Of a DNA stretch of 10,505 nt, positions 1-5,971 are shown one piece after another (position 1 is the stretch's first letter; every line of letters begins with the position of its first letter). The notes under the pieces were generated by a model. The model had not been told where the DNA came from. It worked only from the letters and a program-made list of their open reading frames with translations, and did no database searches. The position numbers were made by a program, and so were the translations under genes. The stretch comes from CAWUIO01 sp963922455 (GTDB lineage Bacteria; Bacteroidota; Bacteroidia; Cytophagales; Microscillaceae), in NCBI GenBank assembly GCA_963922455.1, contig CAWUIO010000170.1:1-10505 (forward strand), written 5' to 3'.

Positions 1-42
1 CGGCTCCCGGCGCAGCCCGAGGGCCCGACCCGCGCCGGGCAG
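1..42. other. GC-rich stem-loop at left window edge
   Basis: Almost all bases here are G or C, in sharp contrast to the surrounding sequence. Bases 6-13 (CCCGGCGC) and 32-39 (GCGCCGGG) are perfect 8-bp inverted repeats, and the loop between them holds a second small palindrome, GCCC-GA-GGGC (15-24). A similar GCCC-GTA-GGGC core followed by CGAGACC lies at the right edge of the window (about 10487-10504). It may be the end of a dispersed REP-like intergenic repeat or of a structured RNA that begins outside the window. The stem-loop is plainly visible; its identity is not known. Confidence 0.45.
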
Positions 43-99
43 ATAGTATCAGTTCAACCCTAATTTCCTTGGCGCGGGGAAGCTCCAAACCCCTATGAC

Positions 100-136
100 A
101 AACAAAAAGAAAAGAGGACTTGCTAAGCAAGCCCTC
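100..136 (-). terminator. Rho-independent terminator of the 167-1801 symporter gene
   Basis: On the minus strand a 10-bp stem, GAGGGCTTGC with GCAAGTCCTC (one G-U pair), closes a 3-base loop (TTA). It is followed at once by the T-rich run TTTTCTTTTTGTTT. It lies about 30 bases past the stop codon of the symporter gene, the expected place. This is the clearest terminator in the window. Confidence 0.88.
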
Positions 137-166
137 CTTTCGCAAGAAAACATTTATTGCCAGAAT

Positions 167-1801
167 TTAAAACTTTTTTATTTCTCCACTCTTTATCCGG
201 GCAAAATAATTTTGTAGATCTTTTCGTACTTCGGGGGCAAGGAGGTACAAGCCCATTACATTGGGAAAACACATAGCAAAAATCATCGCATCGCCAAAGG
301 CGAATACCTTTCCTACGGTCATAGCTGAGCCAATAACTACAAAAATGCAGAAAACAATCTTGTACATGGTATCAGAAGTGCGCGTCTCACCAAAGAGATA
401 GGTCCAGGCTTTTAGTCCGTAGTAGGACCAAGAGATCATGGTAGACAGGGCAAACAGTATTACGGCAATAGATAAGACAATAGGGAACCAAGAAATTACC
501 GAGGCAAAAGCGCGGGAAGTCAAGGCAATTCCTTCGGTAGCTCCCGGCTCATATTCATTGGTGATGATAATAACCAAGGCGGTCATGGTACAGATTACGA
601 CCGTATCAATAAATGGCTCAAGAAGGGCAACGACCCCTTCACTGATGGGCTCATCGGTTTTGGCGGCCGAGTGAGCAATAGAGGCCGATCCCACCCCTGC
701 TTCATTTGAGAAAGCGGCGCGGCGGAACCCCATAATTAAGACCCCTAGAGTACCTCCATAAATCGCTTCGGCACTGAATGCACCCGAAAAGATCTTCCCA
801 AAAGCTTCCGGGATATCGGTAAAGTTACCCAAAATCACGATGATGGCGGCAATGAGATAAATCCCGACCATCAAAGGAACTACTTTATCGGTCACTTCGG
901 CAATCCGGCGAATCCCGCCAATGATAATCACAGCTACCAACATAGCCATCATCACCCCAAAGATCCAGCCTTTGCCATAGAAGAAACTAGCCTCTCCTCC
1001 GGTAACATCTATTAATTGTTGAGTAGCTTGGTTGATTTGTACCATATTCCCTCCACCGAAGGATCCACCAATACAGGCAATGGCAAAGAATACGGCCAAA
1101 AACTTGCCAAAACCGGCCATGCCTTTTTTACTAAGCCCTCGATCGAGGTAATACATAGGCCCTCCCGAAACCGAACCATCTGGGTTTTCTTTTCGGTATT
1201 TTACCCCCAAGGTACACTCTACAAATTTGGAAGACATCCCTAAGAAACCGGCGATAATCATCCAGAAGGTTGCTCCGGGTCCTCCCGCAGAAATGGCTAA
1301 GGCTACCCCGGCGATATTTCCTACCCCAACGGTACCCGATAAAGCGGCAGTCAAAGCTTGGAAGTGGCTTACCTCTCCCGTGTCATCCGGATCATCGTAC
1401 TTCCCTCTTACAACATCCAGGGCGTGTCCAAAACCGGTAATGTTGATAAAGCCCATGTACACGGTAAAAATTAAGCCGCCCACGATCAACCAAATGAGCA
1501 CGAAGGGAATCCCCTCGTATATCAAGTTACCTTGGTCGTCTTTAACATATTCCATCATGTACTGGCCTTGGGCATCTTTTTGGGGCTTGCCTAAGGAATC
1601 CAGCACAAGGTTTCGCTTTTTGCTATACGGGGGTACTTGAAAAAATACCAGCGCTTCTAGTGCATCCGTAGCGGGGGCTACGGCTTCATTAATTTGATCA
1701 TCTATGCTTTTCTCTTTCGCTACTTCCTGGGCGTGGGCACCTATGGCCAGACTCAGGGACATTACCAAACTCGCGGCCCAAAGGCAAATATTTCTTCTCA
1801 T
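167..1801 (-). CDS. Sodium:alanine/glycine symporter (AGCS family) with N-terminal extension
   Basis: Inner-membrane secondary transporter that takes up small neutral amino acids (alanine or glycine in characterised relatives) with Na+ or H+. Family hallmarks are clear: the GTVGVGNIAGVA unmet helix near residues 156-167, the AGCS signature GGPGATFWM at 173-181, NPDGSVSGGPMYY near 206-218, and NEAGVGSASIAHSAAKTDEP at 366-385. About 11 hydrophobic helices follow residue 100. At 544 residues it is longer than the usual 450-480. The extra length is a signal peptide (residues 1-25, probable cleavage after AHA) plus some 70 polar residues that include an imperfect 12-residue repeat (KDxQG at 75-79 and 87-91). 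The ATG start is supported by the signal peptide. TAAATTTT, one base from the phylum's -7 element, lies just upstream at 1814-1821. A paralogue without the extension is encoded at 8038-9417. Family assignment is firm; the substrate is inferred. Confidence 0.95.
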   Translation of the reverse strand: MRRNICLWAASLVMSLSLAIGAHAQEVAKEKSIDDQINEAVAPATDALEALVFFQVPPYSKKRNLVLDSLGKPQKDAQGQYMMEYVKDDQGNLIYEGIPFVLIWLIVGGLIFTVYMGFINITGFGHALDVVRGKYDDPDDTGEVSHFQALTAALSGTVGVGNIAGVALAISAGGPGATFWMIIAGFLGMSSKFVECTLGVKYRKENPDGSVSGGPMYYLDRGLSKKGMAGFGKFLAVFFAIACIGGSFGGGNMVQINQATQQLIDVTGGEASFFYGKGWIFGVMMAMLVAVIIIGGIRRIAEVTDKVVPLMVGIYLIAAIIVILGNFTDIPEAFGKIFSGAFSAEAIYGGTLGVLIMGFRRAAFSNEAGVGSASIAHSAAKTDEPISEGVVALLEPFIDTVVICTMTALVIIITNEYEPGATEGIALTSRAFASVISWFPIVLSIAVILFALSTMISWSYYGLKAWTYLFGETRTSDTMYKIVFCIFVVIGSAMTVGKVFAFGDAMIFAMCFPNVMGLYLLAPEVRKDLQNYFARIKSGEIKKF

Positions 1802-1857
1802 GTACTTTAATGGGAAAATTTAGAATAAACTGCCGCCAAATTATATATTATCCGTTG

Positions 1858-1882
1858 AAAACAGATGGTTTCTTCTGATTTT
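1858..1882 (-). terminator. Possible weak terminator of the 1904-2890 gene
   Basis: On the minus strand AAAATCAGA pairs with TCTGTTTT (8 bp, one bulged T) around an 8-base loop, so the T-run lies inside the stem and little T follows. It sits 20-45 bases past the stop codon of the 1904-2890 gene and before the symporter gene at 1801. It is A/T-rich and weak, so some read-through into the symporter gene is possible. Confidence 0.3.
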
Positions 1883-1903
1883 AAGACATTAGACCTTGGA
1901 TAT

Positions 1904-2890
1904 TTAATCTTCTTTGGGGATCCATTTTCTAGCTCTAGGGAAAGATTGTGGGGATTGAGCCCTCATAAGTAGGTATTGACTACGGGCAACCTTGCGTATT
2001 TGTCGGTGAAAATTTTCCTCTAACATGACCCGGATCAAGCTATCCCGAAGAAACTCACCCATGTGAAGTGCTTCCAGGCCTTGGTGATACCGGAGGAGTT
2101 GTTGCAAAGTAGGGTATAGGAGCCCAGGCGTTTGCAAGGTATCCTCCATGAGGGCCGATAAATTTTCAAGTTGCGAGGAGTCTGTTAAACTTGCCCGGAC
2201 ATTACTTTCCAAAAAGTAAACCAAAAGGAGATGGTGTAAGGTATCTTGACGAATGAGAGAGTCCTGCACGATTCCCGTAGTATCTGGGTTTCCTTGGGTG
2301 AGGGTATCGATTTTTTGCCTAAAAAGTAGTAAGCTTTGGTATAGGGAATCAATTTGCCATTGGCTTTGCGGCTGGTCCAGTATCAGGGAATCAGATTGCC
2401 CCAGAATCTTATACAATTTTAATAAGTCATAGGTATGTATACGGAGTGCTTTTTGATAAGCCTCAGGTAAAAAGGCTTGGGAATAGCATACGGTTGCTAG
2501 GGGTGCCTCGCGCAGCATGTCCAAGTAAGGCTTTTGCTGGGCTTGAGGGAAGGATTGGGTGTACTCTTGCCAGGAAATTGATATACATTGCCAAAGAAAC
2601 AATATAGTCCCCAGTTTCCACAATCTGGCAGAAGCATCTTTATACGAAAAAGGGAAGATCGTTTCAATTTCCAAGGGAAGGGCATAGCGCAAGGAAATAA
2701 ATGCCCATACACTCAGGCTAAGCCAGAGCAAAGCTACCAGTATGATTACAAATAACTTGGAAGTTATGGGATTATAAAAAAGTACGCATACGTGTATTAG
2801 TAACAAAACCAAAACCAACAAACCTTGGCCCAAGATATGAAGCAAAGGTTTGCGAATTTTATGGAGGTATAAGATACCACTTGGATGCAT
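1904..2890 (-). CDS. Unknown membrane-anchored protein, possible partner of the 2982-4331 product
   Basis: I do not recognise this family. From the ATG at 2890 it has 328 residues: a short basic N-terminus (HKIRK, about 10-14), two strong hydrophobic helices (about 17-39 and 46-68), a cytoplasmic-type loop, a weaker third helix (about 91-107), and then some 220 soluble residues. By the positive-inside rule the soluble part should lie outside the cytoplasmic membrane, in the periplasm. It looks wholly helical, rich in Leu and Gln, with recurring DSL tripeptides (DSLIR occurs twice). A GTG codon at 2911 would add seven residues; I prefer the ATG because TATAAA precedes it directly. It follows the 2982-4331 gene on the same strand by about 90 bases with no convincing terminator or -7 element between, so the two are probably co-transcribed. 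Its membrane anchoring and periplasmic domain would suit an immunity or docking protein for a cell-wall-directed partner, but that is inference from context only. Confidence 0.75.
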   Translation of the reverse strand: MHPSGILYLHKIRKPLLHILGQGLLVLVLLLIHVCVLFYNPITSKLFVIILVALLWLSLSVWAFISLRYALPLEIETIFPFSYKDASARLWKLGTILFLWQCISISWQEYTQSFPQAQQKPYLDMLREAPLATVCYSQAFLPEAYQKALRIHTYDLLKLYKILGQSDSLILDQPQSQWQIDSLYQSLLLFRQKIDTLTQGNPDTTGIVQDSLIRQDTLHHLLLVYFLESNVRASLTDSSQLENLSALMEDTLQTPGLLYPTLQQLLRYHQGLEALHMGEFLRDSLIRVMLEENFHRQIRKVARSQYLLMRAQSPQSFPRARKWIPKED

Positions 2891-2949
2891 TTTATAGGGG
2901 AGACAATACACCCTAAGTACGGAGCAATATCTTATTTTGTTAAGAGCTT

Positions 2950-2984
2950 AGGCTTAATTTTTCATTAAGAATAGCCTCAGGCTA
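2950..2984 (-). other. Overlapping inverted repeats after the 2982-4331 stop codon
   Basis: On the minus strand TAGCC-TGA-GGCTA (2972-2984) begins at the TAG stop codon itself. A second bulged stem, AGGC...TTAAT with ATTAAGCCT (2950-2977), uses some of the same bases, so the two cannot form together. No T-run follows, so neither looks like an efficient terminator. This is consistent with read-through into the downstream gene. Confidence 0.3.
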
Positions 2985-4331
2985 ATGTAGCCGAATAAAT
3001 CCTTGAATTTGAGCCAAAGGACGACATAATTTGCGTACTTGATTCGCGATATTCCCTTCATAACTATGCAAAACGGGATTACCTTTTTGGTAGCTACTTA
3101 CGATGCCGATTTGGTCGGAAGTAAACCCTTGATCTTTCCACTCCAATAACAAGATATCGCCTCTTTGTGGGGTCTCCATACCTTCCTCAAACCAATAGGC
3201 ATTTTGCTTTGCCCAAAACTTCCAGGCATCGGCTGAGGCCATGGTCGCCCAGAAACCGGCAGGCCTGTCGGGCACGGGGAAACCAGCTTTGCGGCAACAC
3301 CATAAAACGAAGGCAGCGTGCCAATCAAAAAAAACGGGGTTCTGGGGGAGTTGATCCAGCTCCTGCATAGATTTTCGTAGAGGGCGCAAATATTTCTCTG
3401 CTTCAGAATGGGCACTTTTCCAAGAGAGGGCTTTGTATACTTCTTCTTGGGCAATTCGGGCAATTTCTAAGGTGTAGAGGTTATCTTGGCTTTGGCTCCC
3501 GGTGCTTAATATTTCGTGTTTTCCTCCGAGTTCTCCCCAGGTTTCGCCTCCCACTTTTCCGTCTATGGTCAAGCCGGCTTTTTGTTGAAAACGCATGACG
3601 GTTTTTTTCATATTGGAGTCAAATTCGCCACGAGGGGAGTTGACTTTATAACCATAGTGACGAAGAAGCTCTTGCAATGCTTCCACTTCCCGGCTAATGA
3701 CCCCTTCTTTTAACTCTTGGTGCAGGTATGGGATATGGGGGGTATTCATGTTTCCGACCAAGAGCTTTTCTTTAATTTGTTCCGGATTATAAGGGCATTT
3801 GGGTTCTTCAAAACGCAGTTTTCGTTCGCCTTGGTAGGCGACCTCCAGCTCGATCATTTCTCCCAAAGCCTTTAACTTACGAAAAAACTCTTCTTCCTGC
3901 TTACCATCGGTAAGTTGTATACCCCCAGGGCTGGTATGATTGCCCCCTCCGTGGATAAACATACCGGTTCGGATGAGCTGGAAGCCCTCATTCATCCGTT
4001 CAATCGTAAGCTTATAGGGAGAAAGGCTCACTCTGAAGTTTCCCATTTCATCAGACACTTCGGTGACTTCAATCTCACGGGGGTCTATGGCATATTTCCC
4101 TTGGGGGATTGGCCCCATACTTTGGTCAGACTCTCTAGCACTTTCATCGGGCATTCCCGAAAAGGCATCAAAGGTAATACTCAAATCGCCTTGCCAGTGT
4201 AGGTGATACCCATCAAAGACCAAACGGTTTAGTTTATTTTCTGCATTCACGGCCCTTACGGGAGAAGCCACCGGTAAGTCTCTGCCTTTTGGGATGGTAC
4301 TTATGCTTGTGCTGAGTCGGTTGAGTTCCAT
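2982..4331 (-). CDS. Tlde1-like / peptidoglycan-binding / CHAP-like protein with substituted catalytic residues
   Basis: 449 residues with no signal peptide and no membrane helix. Three domains can be read. Residues about 36-142 resemble the Tlde1 domain (DUF2778, L,D-transpeptidase-related, known from type VI secretion effectors): LVFDG start, GPIPQGKYAI, and the active-site block FIHGGGNHTSPGGIQL. Residues about 212-268 form a PG_binding_1 domain (LQELLRHYGY...AVxxFQ-like MRFQQKAGLTIDGKVG...TW). Residues about 285-449 resemble a CHAP/NlpC-type amidase (DWHAAFVLWC, PQRGDILLL, DQIGIVSS, SYEGN). The expected catalytic residues are altered: Gly137 where Tlde1 has Cys, ten residues after His127; His338 where CHAP has Cys (WCAAF); Gln407 where CHAP has His (HVGIV). 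Glu425 and Asn427 of the EGN motif remain. The frame is open and well conserved throughout, so this looks like a maintained pseudoenzyme that may bind peptidoglycan rather than cut it. The lack of a Sec signal would fit export by a contractile system, but no such genes lie in this window. Confidence 0.85.
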   Translation of the reverse strand: MELNRLSTSISTIPKGRDLPVASPVRAVNAENKLNRLVFDGYHLHWQGDLSITFDAFSGMPDESARESDQSMGPIPQGKYAIDPREIEVTEVSDEMGNFRVSLSPYKLTIERMNEGFQLIRTGMFIHGGGNHTSPGGIQLTDGKQEEEFFRKLKALGEMIELEVAYQGERKLRFEEPKCPYNPEQIKEKLLVGNMNTPHIPYLHQELKEGVISREVEALQELLRHYGYKVNSPRGEFDSNMKKTVMRFQQKAGLTIDGKVGGETWGELGGKHEILSTGSQSQDNLYTLEIARIAQEEVYKALSWKSAHSEAEKYLRPLRKSMQELDQLPQNPVFFDWHAAFVLWCCRKAGFPVPDRPAGFWATMASADAWKFWAKQNAYWFEEGMETPQRGDILLLEWKDQGFTSDQIGIVSSYQKGNPVLHSYEGNIANQVRKLCRPLAQIQGFIRLH

Positions 4332-4351
4332 AATTATACGCTTGTGGGTAG

Positions 4352-4359
4352 CAAATTTA
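4352..4359 (-). promoter_or_regulatory. Candidate Bacteroidota -7 promoter element for the 2982-4331 gene
   Basis: TAAATTTG on the minus strand matches the phylum's TAnnTTTG consensus exactly. It lies just after the terminator hairpin of the upstream gene and about 20 bases before the ATG at 4331, which predicts a short leader. No good TTTG -33 element is seen at the usual distance, so the call rests on the -7 match and its position. Confidence 0.4.
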
Positions 4360-4364
4360 GATTG

Positions 4365-4403
4365 TAGTCAAAGAAAGGGCTTATCACTCACGAGCAATAA
4401 GCC
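4365..4403 (-). terminator. Probable terminator of the UPF0173 hydrolase gene
   Basis: On the minus strand a 7-bp stem, GGCTTAT with ATAAGCC, encloses a 12-base loop and is followed by CTTTCTTTGAC, which is moderately T-rich. It lies about 50-75 bases past the stop codon at 4454 and before the candidate promoter of the next gene. The stem is short and the T-run is broken, so efficiency is uncertain. Confidence 0.55.
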
Positions 4404-4453
4404 AACATAAAAACCTGAACAAATAGAGTGCCTTATTCCAAACTTTTCATGAT

Positions 4454-5140
4454 TTAAAATTCAAGGCTGGCACCAACATCAAGTAGGTGAAGCTCCAACT
4501 TTGCGGCTTCAAATGCTTGACGCACCTGGCCGTGATCTATTTTGATAGGTGGAAAGGTGTCATAATGTACACCTAAGATGTTTTTACACTGTAAAAATTC
4601 GGCGGCTACAATCGCTTCTTGATAGTCCATTGTAAAGTTACTCCCAATAGGCAGGATAGCCAGGTCCAGTTGGAAAAAGCGAGGGATCAGTTGCATATCC
4701 AAAGTGAGGGCCGTATCCCCGGCAAAGTAAAATGTTTTGTTACTGTCTTTCTCTTTGATCACAAAGCCTCCGGGATTCCCCCCGTAGGTTCCATCGGGCA
4801 TGACACTGGAGTGGACGGCATTTACATATTTTACGTATCCAAAATCAAATTCGGCTCCCCCCCCGTGGTTCATAGGATGCCCTTTACTAAGGCCTTGGGC
4901 ACCAAACCACTCGATGATTTCATAGTTGGAAATTAAAGTAGCCTCCGATTGCTTAGCAATGGCTGGGGCATCGGCTAAGTGATCTTGATGACCGTGACTA
5001 ATCAAGATATAGTCAGGATTTAGTTGAGAAATATCAATATCTTTGGCTAACTCATTGTAAGTGATAAAAGGATCAAAGAGTAATTGCTTACCTCCTACCT
5101 CTACTTGAAAAGTCGAATGACCGTAATACGTTAATTTCAT
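4454..5140 (-). CDS. UPF0173 family metal-dependent hydrolase (metallo-beta-lactamase fold)
   Basis: Cytoplasmic hydrolase of the metallo-beta-lactamase fold, in the UPF0173 group related to UlaG-type lactonases; the natural substrate is not known. From the ATG at 5140 it has 228 residues, the normal length for the group. It begins with the typical MKLTYYGHSTF strand. Metal ligands are all present: HGHQDH at 49-54, His110 (AVHSS), Asp142 (FAGDT) and His192 (GVHYDTFPPI). The glycine-rich GTYGGNPGGFVI near 117-128 is also typical. The reading frame is open 19 codons further upstream to 5197, but that extension has no family similarity, so the inner ATG is preferred; TTTTTTTAACTAC precedes it. 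A promoter element lies about 55 bases upstream and a terminator follows, so it is probably a single-gene unit. Its divergent neighbour is the SiaC-like gene, 425 bases away, with no evident functional link. Confidence 0.95.
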   Translation of the reverse strand: MKLTYYGHSTFQVEVGGKQLLFDPFITYNELAKDIDISQLNPDYILISHGHQDHLADAPAIAKQSEATLISNYEIIEWFGAQGLSKGHPMNHGGGAEFDFGYVKYVNAVHSSVMPDGTYGGNPGGFVIKEKDSNKTFYFAGDTALTLDMQLIPRFFQLDLAILPIGSNFTMDYQEAIVAAEFLQCKNILGVHYDTFPPIKIDHGQVRQAFEAAKLELHLLDVGASLEF

Positions 5141-5194
5141 GTAGTTAAAAAAATTATCGGTTAAGTAAATGCATGGGGAAGCTATAAAAACGGG

Positions 5195-5202
5195 CAAAAA
5201 TA
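5195..5202 (-). promoter_or_regulatory. Candidate -7 promoter element for the UPF0173 gene
   Basis: TATTTTTG on the minus strand fits TAnnTTTG exactly and lies about 55 bases before the ATG at 5140. No clear TTTG -33 box is visible upstream, and the region is A/T-rich, so a chance match is possible. Confidence 0.33.
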
Positions 5203-5253
5203 TACAAGCAGTCCTCTAATAATTTAAAATTTAATTTTATAAAGTAGGCATTC

Positions 5254-5326
5254 AGGTATAAACCAAAACCAATCTGGCTTAAATTGTGTATATACATGTG
5301 TAAACAGCATCCTTGAGGTATAAACC
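5254..5326. repeat. Direct repeat AGGTATAAACC, two copies
   Basis: The 11-mer AGGTATAAACC occurs at 5254-5264 and again at 5316-5326, 62 bases apart (about six helical turns), between the divergent UPF0173 and SiaC-like genes. Such spacing could suit paired protein-binding sites, but the flanks diverge and no regulator is known. A chance repeat in A/T-rich DNA is the main alternative. Confidence 0.35.
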
Positions 5327-5565
5327 TTACAATTGAACTAGGTTTTATCCATTGGAATACTACATTTTTCATAGAAAAATAACATACAATATATAAGCAA
5401 ACGCATTAAATTAGTACGATAATCCACTGTGTATCCGGTAATTGGAATAATATCACACATAACATTGGTAATTCACAAATTTTATAGGCCTTATTGCATG
5501 CGAGAGGCACTCGGGGCAGACCCAATCTATAAAACCCAAAGAGGATACTATCAGCTCATACAACT

Positions 5566-5967
5566 ATGCGAAACATTAAACTTGAAGGAACCAAACGTAC
5601 GCCCACGGTAGATTTTAATTACGAACATGGCAAACTTGAGTTAACCGGGCGTTCCATCCCTGAAAATACCTGGAAATTTTATCGTCCCTACATTGAGTGG
5701 ACAAGGGATTATAGTCGAAACCCCTTCCAAGACCAAACCAAGGTTGTCTTACGTCTGGAGTATATCAACTCTAGCTCACATAAATATTTACTTGAATTGC
5801 TTCAAGTTTTGGACGAAATGGCTAGCAAAGGCCATCCTGTACGTTTGGATTGGTTTTATGCCGACAATGACGAAGATATGTTAGAGATAGGGGAAGATAT
5901 CACTAGCTTTTTAAAATCATTAGATACCAAACTAATCCCTTTTAAAAGAGAAAGCCCTATATACTAA
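5566..5967 (+). CDS. siaC: SiaC-family regulatory phosphoprotein (DUF1987)
   Basis: Small cytoplasmic switch protein of 133 residues. In Pseudomonas aeruginosa SiaC is phosphorylated by the kinase SiaB, dephosphorylated by the PP2C phosphatase SiaA, and in its unphosphorylated form activates the diguanylate cyclase SiaD. Family features seen here: GRSIPENTWKFYRP at 28-41, the phospho-acceptor block LEYINSSSHKYLLELL at 64-79, and the acidic tail block WFYADNDEDMLEIGED at 96-111. The acceptor threonine of the Pseudomonas protein (Thr68, from memory) appears to align with Ser69, in a run of three serines. No siaA, siaB or diguanylate cyclase gene lies nearby, so the protein stands alone here, and its partner cannot be told. 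Its stop codon is 4 bases from that of the convergent helicase gene. The ATG at 5566 gives the normal family length. Family assignment is strong; the symbol is by homology only. Confidence 0.92.
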   Translation: MRNIKLEGTKRTPTVDFNYEHGKLELTGRSIPENTWKFYRPYIEWTRDYSRNPFQDQTKVVLRLEYINSSSHKYLLELLQVLDEMASKGHPVRLDWFYADNDEDMLEIGEDITSFLKSLDTKLIPFKRESPIY

Positions 5968-5971
5968 TCTT

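Larger units (their letters stand above)
5141..5565. other. A/T-rich gene-free stretch between divergent genes
   Basis: 425 bases with no convincing gene. Two short open frames here (5154-5372 minus, 5429-5611 plus) have odd composition, no recognisable domain, and run into the true genes in other frames, so I treat them as chance. The stretch holds a -7-like element for the minus-strand hydrolase and an 11-base direct repeat. No clear promoter element was found for the plus-strand SiaC-like gene. No tRNA or riboswitch was recognised. Confidence 0.5.

Noticed and set aside
1227..1640. 137-codon frame antisense to the first symporter gene
   Set aside because: Proline-rich shadow of a strongly conserved transporter gene; no domain of its own.
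3098..3463. 121-codon frame overlapping the CHAP-like region in another frame, considered as a sign of frameshift near the A8 run at about 3327-3334
   Set aside because: The CHAP-like similarity continues in one frame on both sides of the run (QNPVFFDWHAAFV), so the Cys-to-His change is not explained by a frame error.
2982..4331. Type VI secretion or contractile-injection locus
   Set aside because: Only the Tlde1-like domain hints at this; no sheath, tube, spike, baseplate or Rhs gene is in the window.
5141..5197. 19-codon upstream extension of the UPF0173 hydrolase
   Set aside because: Family members begin at MKLTYYGHSTF; the extension has no similarity and the inner ATG has a good A/T-rich upstream context.
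5154..5372. 72-codon minus-strand open frame in the A/T-rich gap
   Set aside because: Odd composition, no domain, and overlap with the upstream part of the hydrolase frame suggest chance.
5429..5611. 60-codon plus-strand open frame before and overlapping the siaC start
   Set aside because: It has no recognisable domain, overlaps siaC in another frame, and the siaC start is well supported by family length.
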